DNA of 64,000 nucleotides from Edaphobacillus lindanitolerans. Its GTDB lineage: Bacteria; Bacillota; Bacilli; Bacillales_A; Planococcaceae. The DNA is taken from assembly GCF_900156305.1 (NCBI RefSeq), contig NZ_FTPL01000005.1, forward strand, positions 62,001 to 126,000, given 5' to 3'. Both the position numbers and the translations under genes were made by a program. The notes under the pieces were generated by a model, which had not been told where the DNA came from, did not search any database, and was given only the letters and a program-made list of their open reading frames with translations. Below are positions 19,462 to 30,342 of the stretch, one piece after another (positions within the stretch are counted from its first letter, which is position 1; each line of letters begins with the position of its first letter).

Positions 19462-20579
19462 CGATGATTCTCCCCGGACAGACAATCGGCATCATCGGCG
19501 GCGGCCAGCTCGGCCGCATGATGGCCCTTTCCGCAAAAGAGGCGGGCTTCCGCATCGCGGTGCTCGACCCGGCGGAAGATTCGCCGTGCGGCCAGGTGGC
19601 CGATGTGAAAATCGTCGCTGCCTATGACGATGAAGCGGCGCTTGGACGACTCGCGGAAGTGAGCGACGTCATCACGTACGAATTCGAGAACATTGACTAC
19701 GAAGGGCTCAAGAAGCTCTCCGGGCAAGCCTATGTGCCGCAGGGAGCGGAACTCATCCGGATCACCCAGGACCGCATCGCCGAGAAAGCGGCCATCCGGG
19801 AAGCTGGCGCACCGGTCGCTCCTTATATAGAAGCAACGGATTTTGGGGAACTGAAATCCCGCGTCGGCGAGATCGGGTTCCCGTGTGTCGTAAAGACCGC
19901 CCGCGGCGGGTACGACGGCAAGGGCCAGGTGATTGTGAAGGAAGAGTCGGCGCTCGCCGAAGCCGAGGGGCTCTTCGCCCATTCGGCCTGCGTGGCCGAA
20001 GCGTTCGTTCCGTTTGAGAAGGAGATCTCGGTCATCGTCCAGCGCGGTACGGACGGCAGTACGGAGTGCCTGCCGGTCCAGGAGAATGTCCACAAGAACC
20101 ACATTCTGCATGAGACGATCGTGCCGGCCGGAATCAGCGGCCGCACGGAAACGGCGGCCCTTGAAGCGGCCCGGCAGATCGCTGATCACCTGGAGCTTAT
20201 CGGGACGCTCGCGGTCGAGATGTTCGTCCTCGAAGACGGCGGCGTCCTCATCAACGAACTCGCGCCGCGCCCGCACAATTCGGGCCACTATTCGATCGAA
20301 GCGTGCACGATCTCCCAGTTCGGCCAGCACATCCGCGCCATCTGCGGATGGCCGCTCCGCAAGCCGGAACTTGTCCGGCCGGCGGTCATGGTGAACGTGC
20401 TCGGCCAGCATGTCGAGCCGCTGCTGAAGGCGATTCCGGAAAATCCGGACTGGTCGGTCCACCTGTACGGCAAAGCCGAAGCGAAGCACAACCGCAAAAT
20501 GGGCCATGTGACGATCCTATCCGAAGAGAATGAAGAGACGCTGCGCCGGGTCGCGAAGACCGGCATATGGGAAGGATGA
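19458..20579 (+). CDS. purK: 5-(carboxyamino)imidazole ribonucleotide synthase
   Basis: 373 residues, an ATP-grasp enzyme making N5-CAIR from AIR, ATP and bicarbonate. N-terminal [13 protein letters not shown] binding loop (about 11-23), [12 protein letters not shown], the [15 protein letters not shown]-grasp loop (about 146-157) and [18 protein letters not shown] near residue 265. ATG 19458 overlaps the purE stop as ATGA, with a second ATG two codons on. It works with PurE, as in other Bacilli. Confidence 0.98.
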   Translation: MTMILPGQTIGIIGGGQLGRMMALSAKEAGFRIAVLDPAEDSPCGQVADVKIVAAYDDEAALGRLAEVSDVITYEFENIDYEGLKKLSGQAYVPQGAELIRITQDRIAEKAAIREAGAPVAPYIEATDFGELKSRVGEIGFPCVVKTARGGYDGKGQVIVKEESALAEAEGLFAHSACVAEAFVPFEKEISVIVQRGTDGSTECLPVQENVHKNHILHETIVPAGISGRTETAALEAARQIADHLELIGTLAVEMFVLEDGGVLINELAPRPHNSGHYSIEACTISQFGQHIRAICGWPLRKPELVRPAVMVNVLGQHVEPLLKAIPENPDWSVHLYGKAEAKHNRKMGHVTILSEENEETLRRVAKTGIWEG

Positions 20580-20587
20580 CAAGATAA

Positions 20588-21886
20588 ATGATCGAACGCT
20601 ATACACGCCCCGAAATGGGCAATGTCTGGACGGAAGAAAATAAATACAATGCCTGGCTCGACGTCGAGCTGCTCGCCTGCGAAGCCTGGGCGGAACTCGG
20701 GGACATCCCGAAGGAAGATGTGAAAAAGCTCTGGGACAACGCCTCGTTCTCGGTGGACCGCATCCAGGAGATCGAACAGGAGACGCGCCATGATGTCGTC
20801 GCCTTCACCCGTGCCGTCTCGGAGACGCTCGGCGAGGAACGCAAATGGGTCCACTACGGACTGACATCGACCGACGTGGTCGACACGGCGCTGTCGTACC
20901 TCATCAAGCAGGCGAACATGATCATCCGCAAAGACCTCAAGAACTTTATCCAGATCCTTGCCGACAAGGCAAAAGAACATAAATTCACCGTCATGATGGG
21001 CCGCACGCACGGCGTTCACGCGGAGCCGACGACGTTCGGCGTGAAGATGGCCCTCTGGCACGAAGAGATGAAGCGCAACCTCGAGCGCTTCGAAGCGGCC
21101 GCGAAGGTGATCGAGACCGGCAAGATGTCCGGCGCGGTCGGCACGTTCGCCAACATCCCGCCGTTCGTCGAGGAGTATGTGTGCAGCAAGCTTGGCCTTG
21201 CCGCCGCGCCGGTGTCGACGCAGACCCTCCAGCGCGACCGCCACGCCCAGTACATCTCGACGCTCGCCCTGATCGCCACGTCGATCGAAAAGTTTGCGAT
21301 CGAGATCCGCGGCCTCCAGAAATCGGAGACGCGCGAAGTCGAGGAATTCTTCGCGAAAGGGCAGAAAGGCTCGTCCGCGATGCCGCACAAGCGCAACCCG
21401 ATCGGCTCGGAGAACATGACCGGTCTGTCGCGCCTCATGCGCGGCTACATGGTCACCGCCTACGAAAACGTGCCGCTCTGGCATGAACGCGATATCTCGC
21501 ACTCGAGCGCGGAACGCGTCATCATCCCGGATGCGACGATCATCATCAACTACATGCTGAACCGTTTCGGCAACATCGTGAAAAACCTGACCGTGTTCCC
21601 GGAAAACATGAAGCGCAACATGGACAAGACGCTCGGCCTCATCTACTCCCAGCGCGTCCTGCTTGCCCTGATCGACAAGGGCATGGCCAGGGAAGCCGCA
21701 TACGACACGGTCCAGCCGCTCGCCATGCAGGCATGGGAAGAACAAGTCCCGTTCCGCGGACTGGTCGAAGCCGACCCGGTCATCTCCGGGAAGCTCAGCA
21801 AAGACGAACTTGACGACTGCTTCGACTACCACCACCACCTCCAGCGCATCGACGACATCTTCGACCGCTGCGGGTTGAATGACTGA
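20588..21886 (+). CDS. purB: Adenylosuccinate lyase
   Basis: 432 residues, fumarase/aspartase superfamily. It removes fumarate from SAICAR and from adenylosuccinate. Visible motifs are [30 protein letters not shown] with the conserved catalytic His, and the superfamily signature [16 protein letters not shown] (about residues 262-277). The ribosome binding site is weak (GGAAGGA, 13 bases away), but purK ends only 8 bases upstream. The SAICAR synthetase gene purC, normally next, is absent. Confidence 0.98.
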   Translation: MIERYTRPEMGNVWTEENKYNAWLDVELLACEAWAELGDIPKEDVKKLWDNASFSVDRIQEIEQETRHDVVAFTRAVSETLGEERKWVHYGLTSTDVVDTALSYLIKQANMIIRKDLKNFIQILADKAKEHKFTVMMGRTHGVHAEPTTFGVKMALWHEEMKRNLERFEAAAKVIETGKMSGAVGTFANIPPFVEEYVCSKLGLAAAPVSTQTLQRDRHAQYISTLALIATSIEKFAIEIRGLQKSETREVEEFFAKGQKGSSAMPHKRNPIGSENMTGLSRLMRGYMVTAYENVPLWHERDISHSSAERVIIPDATIIINYMLNRFGNIVKNLTVFPENMKRNMDKTLGLIYSQRVLLALIDKGMAREAAYDTVQPLAMQAWEEQVPFRGLVEADPVISGKLSKDELDDCFDYHHHLQRIDDIFDRCGLND

Positions 21887-21918
21887 TTGATTGACTGAGT
21901 GTGCAGTTGATTTCCGTT

Positions 21919-22014
21919 GCGGACGGACGCTTTCCGCGGGCATGGCTTTAGTCTCCTCAACGCTGCGCGTCTGCGGGGCCTTCAGCTCATGCTTTTCCCG
22001 CAGGAGTCGCCGTC
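21919..22014 (-). repeat. Dispersed GC-rich repeat, copy R1
   Basis: Read on the minus strand it begins GACTCCTGCGGGAAAAGCAT and ends CCATGCCCGCGGAAAGCG, nearly identical to copy R3 at 40941. Internal CTGCGGG/CCCGCAG pairing gives a stem-loop. With R2 it forms an inverted pair in the purB-purS gap. I recall similar elements scattered in many Bacillales genomes; they have no coding content. Confidence 0.85.
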
Positions 22015-22089
22015 CTTCACTCCAATCAACCGGCTATATGTTTTAACAGTTGAGACTGCAAAGAATATTGAGTAATCGAAGCGCAGGCC

Positions 22090-22187
22090 GAGACTCCTGC
22101 GGGAAAGCAAGTGCGGAGAGACCCCGCAGGACGGCGAAGCCGGACGAGGAGGCTCGATGCCTTGCCCGCGGAAAGCGAGGCCCGGAG
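22090..22187 (+). repeat. Dispersed GC-rich repeat, copy R2
   Basis: Same element as R1 in the opposite orientation: GAGACTCCTGCGGGAAAGCA, then ACCCCGCAGGACGGCGAAGC, GAGGAGGCTCG and TGCCCGCGGAAAGCGAGG. It is more diverged than R1, R3 and R4 in the middle. Confidence 0.85.
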
Positions 22188-22299
22188 CGGAGATTACCTT
22201 CATCTGCAAGCACGCCCGGAGATATAAGATTACCCGCAATACCCGCAAACCGATTTGATTCACATGAAAGCATTAGAACCGATTGGGAGGCCAACCGAA

Positions 22300-22554
22300 A
22301 TGACTAAAGTGAATGTGTTCGTTACGCTGCGTGAAAGTGTTCTTGACCCGCAGGGGGTCGCCGTGAAAGATGCGCTCCACTCGATGGGCTACGCCGAAGT
22401 GTCGGATGTCCGCATCGGCAAGTTTCTGGAACTGACGATCGACGAGTCGGAACGTGATCTGGACACCGCCGTCCGGGAAATGTGCGAAAAGCTCCTCGCG
22501 AACACCGTCATTGAAGACTATCGCTATGAGATCAAGGAGGAAGAGCGGGCATGA
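22300..22554 (+). CDS. purS: FGAM synthetase subunit PurS
   Basis: 84 residues. PurS bridges PurL and PurQ in the three-part formylglycinamidine ribonucleotide synthetase. Typical text: [20 protein letters not shown], the G-Y-V-x-D-VRIGK strand, then [20 protein letters not shown] 22300 has GGAGG 9 bases upstream; the open frame to 22255 has no such site. It is preceded by 413 bases without a gene, where purC would be expected, and overlaps purQ by 4 bases. Confidence 0.97.
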   Translation: MTKVNVFVTLRESVLDPQGVAVKDALHSMGYAEVSDVRIGKFLELTIDESERDLDTAVREMCEKLLANTVIEDYRYEIKEEERA

Positions 22555-23237
22555 AATTTGCCGTGATCCAGTTTCCGGGCTCCAACTGCGACCTCGATAT
22601 GTACCACGCCGTGAAAGACGTGCTCGGCGAAGAAGCGGAATATGTCTGGCACGATGAAGCGGACCTGTCGGGCTTCGACGGCGTCCTCGTCCCGGGCGGC
22701 TTCTCGTTCGGCGACTATCTCCGCTGCGGTGCGATTGCGCGCTTCTCGAACATCATGAAGGAAGTCGTCAAGGCGGCGGAGGCCGGCAAGCCTGTCCTCG
22801 GCGTCTGCAACGGCTTCCAGGTGCTCACCGAAGCCGGCCTCCTGCCGGGCGCGCTCCTGCGCAACCGGGACCTGAAGTTCATGTGCCGCAATGTGACCCT
22901 CAAAGTGGAAAACGCCGGAACAATGTTCACAGCCGAATATGCGGAAGGCGACGAGCTCACCATTCCGATCGCGCACGGCGAAGGGAACTACTACTGCGAC
23001 GACGAGACGTACAGCAAGCTGAAGGAAAGCGGACGCATCGTCTTCACTTATTCGGGAGACAACCCGAACGGTTCGGTCGGCGACATCGCCGGCATCCTGA
23101 ACGAAAAAGGCAACGTGCTCGGCATGATGCCGCACCCGGAACGCGCGGTCGAGAAACTGCTCGGCTCCGATGACGGACTCAAGATGTTCCAATCGATCGT
23201 GAAAGAGTGGAGGGAATCCCATGCCAACTATGCTTGA
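22551..23237 (+). CDS. purQ: FGAM synthetase glutaminase subunit PurQ
   Basis: 228 residues, class I glutamine amidotransferase supplying ammonia to Pur[12 protein letters not shown] at the N-terminus, oxyanion strand [15 protein letters not shown], nucleophile Cys near residue 86 in [10 protein letters not shown], and the catalytic His in MMPHPERA near the C-terminus. It overlaps purS by 4 and purL by 17 bases. Confidence 0.98.
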   Translation: MKFAVIQFPGSNCDLDMYHAVKDVLGEEAEYVWHDEADLSGFDGVLVPGGFSFGDYLRCGAIARFSNIMKEVVKAAEAGKPVLGVCNGFQVLTEAGLLPGALLRNRDLKFMCRNVTLKVENAGTMFTAEYAEGDELTIPIAHGEGNYYCDDETYSKLKESGRIVFTYSGDNPNGSVGDIAGILNEKGNVLGMMPHPERAVEKLLGSDDGLKMFQSIVKEWRESHANYA

Positions 23238-25452
23238 ACCGACTGCCGAACAGATCCGTGACGAGAAGCTCTACCAGCAGATGGGCATGACCGACGAGGA
23301 ATTCGCGATGGTCGAAAAGATCCTCGGACGCCTGCCGAATTATACGGAAATCGGCCTGTTCTCCGTCATGTGGTCCGAGCACTGCTCGTACAAAAACTCG
23401 AAGCCGGTCCTCCGGAAGTTCCCGACGGAAGGCCCCCAGGTGCTCCAGGGACCGGGCGAGGGTGCGGGGATCGTCGACATCGGCGACAACCAGGCCGTCG
23501 TCTTCAAGATGGAATCCCACAACCACCCGTCCGCGATCGAGCCGTATCAAGGTGCGGCAACCGGCGTCGGCGGCATCCTGCGGGACGTGTTCTCGATGGG
23601 CGCCCAGCCGATCGCGCTGCTGAACTCGCTCCGTTTCGGTGAACTCGACCATCCGCGCACGCGCTACCTGTTCGAGGAAGTCGTAGCCGGCATCGCCGGC
23701 TACGGCAACTGCATCGGCATCCCGACGGTCGGCGGGGAAGTCCAGTTCGACCCGTGCTATGCAGGGAACCCCCTCGTCAACGCGATGGCGGTCGGCCTCA
23801 TCAACCACGAAGACATCCAGCGCGGCATCGCGTCGGGTGTCGGCAACACGGTCATGTATGTCGGGGCGAAGACGGGACGCGACGGCATCCACGGCGCGAC
23901 ATTCGCTTCCGAGGAACTGACCGAGGATTCGGACGAGAAGCGCCCGGCCGTCCAGGTCGGCGACCCATTCATGGAGAAGCTCCTCATGGACGCGTGCATC
24001 GAGCTCGTGAAATCCGATGCGCTCGTCGGCATCCAGGACATGGGCGCGGCCGGCCTCACTTCGTCTTCCGCCGAGATGGCATCGAAGGCGGGCTACGGCG
24101 TCGAGATGAACCTCGACCTGGTCCCTCAGCGCGAGACGGGCATGACGGCCTACGAGATGATGCTGTCCGAGTCACAGGAGCGGATGCTCATCGTCGTGAA
24201 AAAGGGCCGCGAAGAAGAGATCAACGAACTGTTCCATAAATATGGCCTCGATGCGGTCGCAATCGGCCGGGTCACCGACGACAAGATGCTCCGCCTGTAC
24301 CATAACGGCGAAGTCGTCGCCGAAGTGCCGGCGGACGCACTCGCGGAAGAAGCGCCGGTCTACCACAAGCCGTCCGCGGAACCGCAATACTTCCGCGACT
24401 TCCAGGCAATGGCTGCAGCCGAGCCGAAAGTGGAAGACCTCGGCGGGACGCTCGTGTCCCTCCTGCAGCAGCCGACGATCGCGTCGAAGGAATGGGTGTA
24501 CGACCAGTATGACCACCAGGTGCGTACGAGCACGGTCGTCAAGCCGGGTTCCGATGCGGCGGTCGTCCGGGTGCGCGGCACGGACAAAGCGCTCGCCATG
24601 ACGGCGGACTGCAATTCCCGCTACATTTACCTCGATCCGGAGACGGGCGGAAAGATTGCCGTCGCGGAAGCGGCACGCAACATCGTCTGCTCCGGTGGCA
24701 AGCCGCTCGCGATCACCGACTGCCTGAACTTCGGCTCGCCGGAACGCACGGACATCTTCTGGCAGATCGAGAAGTCCGCAGACGGCATCAGCGACGCCTG
24801 CCGGGCACTCGATGCACCGGTCATCGGCGGCAACGTGTCCCTTTACAACGAACGGAGCGGCGAAGCGGTGTATCCGACGCCGACGATCGGCATGGTCGGC
24901 CTCGTGGAGAAGCTCGACCACGTCACGACCCAGCATGCGAAGGAAGCCGGAGATCAGGTTTACCTCATCGGTGAAACGCACACCGAATTCGGCGGCAGCG
25001 AACTGCAAAAATTAACCGATGGCAAGATTTCCGGCAAGTCCCCGGCGATCGACCTCGGTGTCGAGGCAGCACGCCAGGAAGCACTCCTGTCGGCGATCCG
25101 GGACGGCCTCGTCCGCTCGGCGCACGACCTGGCGGAAGGCGGATTTGCCGTCGCCCTCGCGGAAAAGCTGTTCGGAACGGAAGGACTCGGGGCGGATGTG
25201 GAAATCACCGGATCCCCGATTACGGCCCTGTTCAGCGAAACGCAGTCCCGTTTCCTCGTCACGGTGAAACCGGAAGACGCAGAGAAGTTCGGGCAGAGAG
25301 TAAAAGACGCAAAACACATCGGAACCATCACGGATGACGCCCGCCTTGTCATCAGAAGCGCGGACGCAGGCACACTCATCGAAGAAGAGATCAACCGACT
25401 CGAAACCGCCTGGAAAGGGGCCATCCCATGCTTGCTGAACTCAGCGGAATGA
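23221..25452 (+). CDS. purL: FGAM synthetase large subunit PurL
   Basis: 743 residues, the small-type PurL that needs PurS and PurQ. It converts FGAR to FGAM with ATP. Marks: [34 protein letters not shown] (about 97-116), [16 protein letters not shown], and in the second half [10 protein letters not shown] and [17 protein letters not shown] 23221 lies after GGAGGGAATCCC inside the end of purQ. It overlaps purF by 25 bases. Confidence 0.98.
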   Translation: MPTMLEPTAEQIRDEKLYQQMGMTDEEFAMVEKILGRLPNYTEIGLFSVMWSEHCSYKNSKPVLRKFPTEGPQVLQGPGEGAGIVDIGDNQAVVFKMESHNHPSAIEPYQGAATGVGGILRDVFSMGAQPIALLNSLRFGELDHPRTRYLFEEVVAGIAGYGNCIGIPTVGGEVQFDPCYAGNPLVNAMAVGLINHEDIQRGIASGVGNTVMYVGAKTGRDGIHGATFASEELTEDSDEKRPAVQVGDPFMEKLLMDACIELVKSDALVGIQDMGAAGLTSSSAEMASKAGYGVEMNLDLVPQRETGMTAYEMMLSESQERMLIVVKKGREEEINELFHKYGLDAVAIGRVTDDKMLRLYHNGEVVAEVPADALAEEAPVYHKPSAEPQYFRDFQAMAAAEPKVEDLGGTLVSLLQQPTIASKEWVYDQYDHQVRTSTVVKPGSDAAVVRVRGTDKALAMTADCNSRYIYLDPETGGKIAVAEAARNIVCSGGKPLAITDCLNFGSPERTDIFWQIEKSADGISDACRALDAPVIGGNVSLYNERSGEAVYPTPTIGMVGLVEKLDHVTTQHAKEAGDQVYLIGETHTEFGGSELQKLTDGKISGKSPAIDLGVEAARQEALLSAIRDGLVRSAHDLAEGGFAVALAEKLFGTEGLGADVEITGSPITALFSETQSRFLVTVKPEDAEKFGQRVKDAKHIGTITDDARLVIRSADAGTLIEEEINRLETAWKGAIPCLLNSAE

Positions 25453-26846
25453 ACGAAGAATGCGGCGTCTTTGGAATATGGGGGCATGACAATGCCGCCC
25501 AGCTCGCGTACTACGGCCTCCATGCCCTGCAGCACCGGGGGCAGGAAGGGGCCGGCATTTGCACGGTGAACGACGGCCACCTGCTCGTCGAAAAAGGGGA
25601 AGGCCTCGTCAATGATGTGTTCCAGGGGAACCGGCTGAACAAGCTGACGGGCCGCGGCGCCATCGGCCATGTCCGCTACACGACGGAAGGCGGCCGGGCA
25701 TTTGAAAACATCCAGCCGCTCGTCTTCCGTTCAACGACCGGAAGCCTTGCTCTCGCCGTCAACGGCAACGTGATCAATGCCACGGAACTGAAACGCCATC
25801 TCGAGAAACAGGGGAGCATCTTCCAGACGACCTCCGACACTGAAGTGCTCGCCCACCTGATCAAGAAAAGCGGCAGCTACCCGCAGACGGAGCGCATCAA
25901 AAAGGCGCTCTCCCTCCTGCAGGGCGCGTTCGCGTTCGTCATGCTGACGGAAGATTCCCTCATCGTCGCGCAGGATCCGAGCGGCATCCGGCCGCTTTCG
26001 CTCGGCCGGCTCGGGGACTCTTGGGTCGTCGCCTCCGAAACGTCGGCATTCGACCTGATCGGGGCGGAACCGGTCCGTTCGGTCGAACCAGGCGAACTGC
26101 TCATCATCAACGACGAAGGGCTATCGAGCGAGCGGTTTGCACCGAAAGCCCGGCGCGGCATCTGCTCGATGGAATATATCTACTTCTCCCGTCCGGATTC
26201 GGACATCGACGGCATCAACATCCATATGGCCCGCAAGCGCCTCGGCAAGAAGCTCGCCCAGGAAGTGACGATCGATGCGGACGTCGTGACCGGCGTGCCG
26301 GACTCGAGCATCTCAGCCGCGATCGGCTACGCAGAGGAAAGCGGCATTCCGTATGAAATGGGCCTGATCAAGAACCGCTACGTCGGCCGGACATTCATCC
26401 AGCCGTCACAGGAACTACGTGAGCGCGGGGTCAAGATGAAGCTGTCGCCGGTCCGCCAGGTGGTCGAAGGCAAGCGCGTCGTCATGATCGACGACTCGAT
26501 CGTCCGCGGCACGACGTCGAAGAAGATCGTGAAGATGCTCCGCGACGCCGGTGCCAAGGAAGTCCACGTTGCGATCAGCGCACCGCCGCTCATCGCCCCG
26601 TGCTTCTACGGCGTCGACATCAGCACCGATTCCGAACTGATCGCGACCGGCCGTTCGATCGATGAGATCCGGGAACTGATCGGGGCCGACTCGCTGTCGT
26701 TCCTGTCGACCGAAGGACTCGTCGAAGCGGTCGGCCGCCCGGACACCGATCCGGACTGCGGCCACTGCCTCGGCTGCTTCACCGGCAAGTATCCGACCGA
26801 CATCTACGCGGACACGAAGCTGCCGCATGAAAAGGAACTCGTCTAA
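25428..26846 (+). CDS. purF: Amidophosphoribosyltransferase
   Basis: 472 residues, catalysing the committed step from PRPP and glutamine to phosphoribosylamine. An 11-residue propeptide [11 protein letters not shown] precedes the nucleophile Cys12 in CGVFGIWGH, as in B. subtilis PurF. The PRPP loop [14 protein letters not shown] is near residues 346-359. Cysteines in [15 protein letters not shown] and CGHCLGC fit the oxygen-sensitive 4Fe-4S cluster of the Bacillus enzyme. The start lies inside the end of purL. Confidence 0.98.
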   Translation: MLAELSGMNEECGVFGIWGHDNAAQLAYYGLHALQHRGQEGAGICTVNDGHLLVEKGEGLVNDVFQGNRLNKLTGRGAIGHVRYTTEGGRAFENIQPLVFRSTTGSLALAVNGNVINATELKRHLEKQGSIFQTTSDTEVLAHLIKKSGSYPQTERIKKALSLLQGAFAFVMLTEDSLIVAQDPSGIRPLSLGRLGDSWVVASETSAFDLIGAEPVRSVEPGELLIINDEGLSSERFAPKARRGICSMEYIYFSRPDSDIDGINIHMARKRLGKKLAQEVTIDADVVTGVPDSSISAAIGYAEESGIPYEMGLIKNRYVGRTFIQPSQELRERGVKMKLSPVRQVVEGKRVVMIDDSIVRGTTSKKIVKMLRDAGAKEVHVAISAPPLIAPCFYGVDISTDSELIATGRSIDEIRELIGADSLSFLSTEGLVEAVGRPDTDPDCGHCLGCFTGKYPTDIYADTKLPHEKELV

Positions 26847-26861
26847 GGGGGACCCTCAACC

Positions 26862-27938
26862 ATGTCAAAAGCATATGAACAGGCCGGCGTGAACATCGAG
26901 GCCGGGTACGAATCGGTCGAACGCATGAAGTCGCATGTTGCGCGCACCGAACGGAAAGGCGTCATGGGGGCGTTCGGCGGATTCGGCGGAATGTTCGACC
27001 TGTCGCAGCTCGGCCTGAAAGAGCCGGTCCTCGTATCGGGGACGGACGGCGTCGGCACGAAGCTCAAAGTCGCCTTCATGGCGGACCGGCATGACACGAT
27101 CGGCATCGACTGCGTCGCGATGTGCGTGAACGACATCGTCGCCCAAGGTGCGGAGCCGCTGTACTTCCTCGATTATGTCGCACTCGGGAAAGCGGTCCCG
27201 GCACGCGTCGAGGCGATCGTCAAAGGCGTCGCCGACGGCTGCGTCCAGGCGGGCGCCGCACTGATCGGCGGCGAAACGGCCGAAATGCCGGGCTTGTATG
27301 AAGAGGACGAATACGACCTCGCCGGTTTTGCAGTCGGTGCGGCCGAGAAGAAGGACATCGTGACCGGAGGGGCGATCCGCGAAGGCGATGTGCTCGTCGG
27401 CCTCACCTCCAGCGGGATCCACTCGAACGGCTACTCCCTCGTCCGCAAGATCGTCTTTGAACAGGAAGGCTACCGTCCCGACGAGCGCATCGCAGGCTAC
27501 GAGGAACTCGGAACGGCGGCGGAAGCCCTGCTCGTCCCGACGAAAATCTACGCCAAGCCGGTCTTGGAGATCAGTCGGAAACTCGACGTCCACGGCATGG
27601 CGCATGTGACGGGCGGCGGATTCTATGAAAATGTGCCCCGCATGCTCCCGGAAGGTCTGGCTGCGGAGATCGACCTCGGATCCTGGCCGGTGCTTCCGGT
27701 GTTCCGGATGCTGAAGGAGAAAGGCCGGCTTGCCGACCGCGACCTGTACAGCGTGTTCAACATGGGCATCGGGTTCATCATGGCCCTGCCGGAAGCGGAT
27801 GCGAAGGAAGCCGTCCGCCTGGCTGCGGAACACGGTGAAGACGCGTCGATCATCGGCCGCGTCGTCCGTGGTGAAGGCGTGGTCTTCAACGGAGCACATG
27901 ACGGGACGCTCAACCCCGAAGGGAGCGGGGAGGCATGA
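26862..27938 (+). CDS. purM: AIR synthetase
   Basis: 358 residues, cyclising FGAM to AIR with [17 protein letters not shown] (about 61-74), the [12 protein letters not shown] strand, [19 protein letters not shown] (about 126-144) and [14 protein letters not shown] are family landmarks, and PurM is homologous to each half of PurL. AGGGGGA stands before ATG 26862. It is coupled to purN by a 4-base overlap. Confidence 0.98.
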   Translation: MSKAYEQAGVNIEAGYESVERMKSHVARTERKGVMGAFGGFGGMFDLSQLGLKEPVLVSGTDGVGTKLKVAFMADRHDTIGIDCVAMCVNDIVAQGAEPLYFLDYVALGKAVPARVEAIVKGVADGCVQAGAALIGGETAEMPGLYEEDEYDLAGFAVGAAEKKDIVTGGAIREGDVLVGLTSSGIHSNGYSLVRKIVFEQEGYRPDERIAGYEELGTAAEALLVPTKIYAKPVLEISRKLDVHGMAHVTGGGFYENVPRMLPEGLAAEIDLGSWPVLPVFRMLKEKGRLADRDLYSVFNMGIGFIMALPEADAKEAVRLAAEHGEDASIIGRVVRGEGVVFNGAHDGTLNPEGSGEA

Positions 27939-28522
27939 GCCGAAAGCCCCGCATCGCGGTGTTCGCCTCCGGCAGCGGATCGAACTTCGAGGCGATTGCA
28001 GAAGCGGTCCGAACAGGCGAGCTCGACGCCGAAATCCCGATCCTGCTCACCGACAAACCGCTGGCGGCCGTGATCACGCGTGCCGAACGGCTCGGCATCC
28101 CGGCCGCAGCCGTCAATCCGAAGGCGTTCCCGGACAAGGCTGCGTACGAACAGACCATCCTTGCCCGGCTCCGTGACGAGGAGATCGACTGGATCATCCT
28201 CGCCGGCTACATGCGCCTCATCGGCCCGACGCTGCTCGAGGCGTACCCGAACCGGATCGTCAATATCCATCCGTCGCTCCTCCCGGCATTCCCGGGCAAG
28301 GATGCGGTCGGCCAGGCTTTGAATGCCGGGGCAGAGACGACCGGCGTCACCGTCCACTTTGTCGATGAAGGCATGGACACCGGCCCGGTCATCCTGCAGC
28401 GGGAAGTCCCGGTCGTCCCGGGCAACCGCGAGCTGACCGAAGCCGCCATCCACGAAGTCGAGCATGTCCTGTACAAGGAAGCTCTGCAGAAACTATTGGC
28501 GGAGGAACAGACCCGGGTCTGA
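27935..28522 (+). CDS. purN: GAR transformylase PurN
   Basis: 195 residues, transferring a formyl group from 10-formyl-THF to [15 protein letters not shown] (about 10-21) binds phosphate, [13 protein letters not shown] and [17 protein letters not shown] carry the catalytic Asn-His pair, and [17 protein letters not shown] holds the catalytic Asp. A 104-base gap with a hairpin separates it from purH. Confidence 0.98.
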   Translation: MSRKPRIAVFASGSGSNFEAIAEAVRTGELDAEIPILLTDKPLAAVITRAERLGIPAAAVNPKAFPDKAAYEQTILARLRDEEIDWIILAGYMRLIGPTLLEAYPNRIVNIHPSLLPAFPGKDAVGQALNAGAETTGVTVHFVDEGMDTGPVILQREVPVVPGNRELTEAAIHEVEHVLYKEALQKLLAEEQTRV

Positions 28523-28560
28523 CCGGCTGTTCGCACCCCGCACTTGTCATCATTCCCAGT

Positions 28561-28586
28561 ACGCCGGCCCGATCAGACCGCCGGCG
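28561..28586 (+). promoter_or_regulatory. Hairpin between purN and purH
   Basis: ACGCCGG/CCGGCGT stem followed by TCTGCGTTTATTTT. It resembles a weak terminator or an RNA-stability element inside the operon. Confidence 0.5.
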
Positions 28587-28626
28587 TTCTGCGTTTATTT
28601 TCCCCATACATAAGGAGGCCCTACCC

Positions 28627-30162
28627 GTGAAAAAGAGAGCACTGCTCAGCGTATCGGACAAGACCGGCATTCTGGAGTTCGCAAAAGAACTGGAATCGCT
28701 CGGCTACGAGATCCTGTCGACCGGCGGGACGATGAACCATCTGAAGGAAAACGGCGTTGCCGTCACGGCAGTCGATGAAGTCACCGGCTTCCCGGAAATC
28801 CTCGGCGGCCGTGTGAAAACGCTCCATCCGTTCGTCCACGGCGGCCTGCTCGCCAAGCATGACGATCCGGATCATCAGGCCCAGCTGGAAGAGCACGGCA
28901 TCCTTCCGATCCACATCGTCTGCGTGAACCTGTATCCGTTCAAGGCGACGATCTCAAAGCCGGACGTCACGGTCGAAGACGCCATCGAGAACATCGACAT
29001 CGGCGGCCCGACGATGCTGCGCGCTTCCGCGAAGAACCACCGGTATCTCACGGTGCTCGTCGATTCCGCAGACTACCCGTCCGTTCTGGAAGAGCTGAAA
29101 GGGGAAGGAGAGACGACGCCTGAAACGCGCCGCCGCCTTGCCGCAAAAGTGTTCCGCCATACGGCCGCCTACGATGCGCTCATCTCGGGTTATCTGACCG
29201 ATCTCGCCGGCGAGGAATTCCCGGAGAGCGTCACGCAGACGTTCGAGCTGAAGCAGCCGCTCCGCTACGGAGAGAACCCGCACCAGAAAGCGGCGTTCTA
29301 CAGCAAGCCGCTCGGCGGCGAGTTCTCGATCGCCCGCGCGGAGCAGCTCCACGGGAAGGAACTTTCCTACAACAACATCCAGGATGCGAACGCCGCAATC
29401 GGCATCGTCCGCGAGTTCGGCGATCCGGCGGCCGTCGCGGTCAAGCATATGAACCCGTGCGGCGTCGGCACGGCGGCCACGCTCTCCGATGCGTTCAAGG
29501 CCGCATATGAAGCTGACCCGGTCTCGATCTTCGGCGGCATCATCGCCCTCAACCGGGAAGTGGACGCCGCCACGGCCGGGCAGCTCGCCGGCATCTTCCT
29601 GGAAATCATCATCGCGCCGGGCTACACGGACGAGGCGCTTGAAATCCTCACGAAGAAAAAGAACATCCGCCTGCTGAAGCTCGGCGGCTCGGAAGGCAAG
29701 CGCGACGAGTGGACATCTGTCACCGTCGAAGGCGGACTCCTCATGCAGAAACCGGATACGGCTTCTCTGGACGATGCGGAAGTACGTGTCGCCACGAAGC
29801 GCGAGCCGACGGCAGAAGAGTGGGAAGCGCTCAAGCTGGGCTGGAAAGTCGTCAAGCATGTAAAGTCGAACGCGATCGTCGTTTCGGACGCCCACCGCAC
29901 GCTCGGCGTCGGCGCCGGCCAGATGAACCGCGTCGGCGCGGCGAAAATCGCCCTCGAGCAGGCCGGTGAACGTGCGAATGGTGCCGCCCTCGCATCGGAT
30001 GCGTTTTTCCCGATGGACGACACCGTCGAAGCCGCCGCCAAAGCCGGCATCACGGCGATCATCCAGCCCGGCGGCTCGAAAAAAGACGAAGACTCGATCA
30101 AGAAAGCCGACGAATACGGCATTGCGATGGTCTTCACGGGCATCCGTCACTTCAAACATTGA
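28627..30162 (+). CDS. purH: Bifunctional AICAR transformylase / IMP cyclohydrolase
   Basis: 511 residues, doing the last two steps to IMP. The N-terminal MGS-like cyclohydrolase domain has [17 protein letters not shown] and [10 protein letters not shown], with [11 protein letters not shown]. The transformylase domain includes [23 protein letters not shown] and [19 protein letters not shown]. The start is GTG 28627 behind AAGGAGG. Downstream come the 21-bp array B and a hairpin before purD. Confidence 0.98.
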   Translation: MKKRALLSVSDKTGILEFAKELESLGYEILSTGGTMNHLKENGVAVTAVDEVTGFPEILGGRVKTLHPFVHGGLLAKHDDPDHQAQLEEHGILPIHIVCVNLYPFKATISKPDVTVEDAIENIDIGGPTMLRASAKNHRYLTVLVDSADYPSVLEELKGEGETTPETRRRLAAKVFRHTAAYDALISGYLTDLAGEEFPESVTQTFELKQPLRYGENPHQKAAFYSKPLGGEFSIARAEQLHGKELSYNNIQDANAAIGIVREFGDPAAVAVKHMNPCGVGTAATLSDAFKAAYEADPVSIFGGIIALNREVDAATAGQLAGIFLEIIIAPGYTDEALEILTKKKNIRLLKLGGSEGKRDEWTSVTVEGGLLMQKPDTASLDDAEVRVATKREPTAEEWEALKLGWKVVKHVKSNAIVVSDAHRTLGVGAGQMNRVGAAKIALEQAGERANGAALASDAFFPMDDTVEAAAKAGITAIIQPGGSKKDEDSIKKADEYGIAMVFTGIRHFKH

Positions 30163-30178
30163 TCGGGATTTGCCGAAT

Positions 30179-30285
30179 GTTAAGCAACGGGCGCTGAGTG
30201 TTAAGCAAATGCGGTTGAATGTTAAGCAAACGGCTGTGAGTGTTAAGCAAAGGCCTCCGAGTGTTAAGCAAACAGGGTCATAACC
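30179..30285. repeat. 21-bp phased repeat array B (inside the pur operon)
   Basis: Five copies of GTTAAGCAA begin at 30179, 30200, 30221, 30242 and 30263, exactly 21 bases apart. Each is preceded by T or GA(A/G)T, and 8-10 bases between vary. It lies in the 180-base purH-purD gap, 16 bases after the purH stop, and so should be transcribed. The core GTTAAG is shared with array E at 53186. Confidence 0.95.
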
Positions 30286-30295
30286 CACCATCACA

Positions 30296-30327
30296 GAAAA
30301 CAACCTGCCGGAAAGCAGGTTGTTTTC
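30296..30327 (+). terminator. Hairpin upstream of purD
   Basis: A perfect 13-bp stem GAAAACAACCTGC/GCAGGTTGTTTTC with loop CGGAAA; the T-run is in the 3' arm rather than after it. It could be an internal terminator, an attenuator or a processing site that lowers purD expression. Confidence 0.6.
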
Positions 30328-30342
30328 GCAAGGAGTGGAAAA

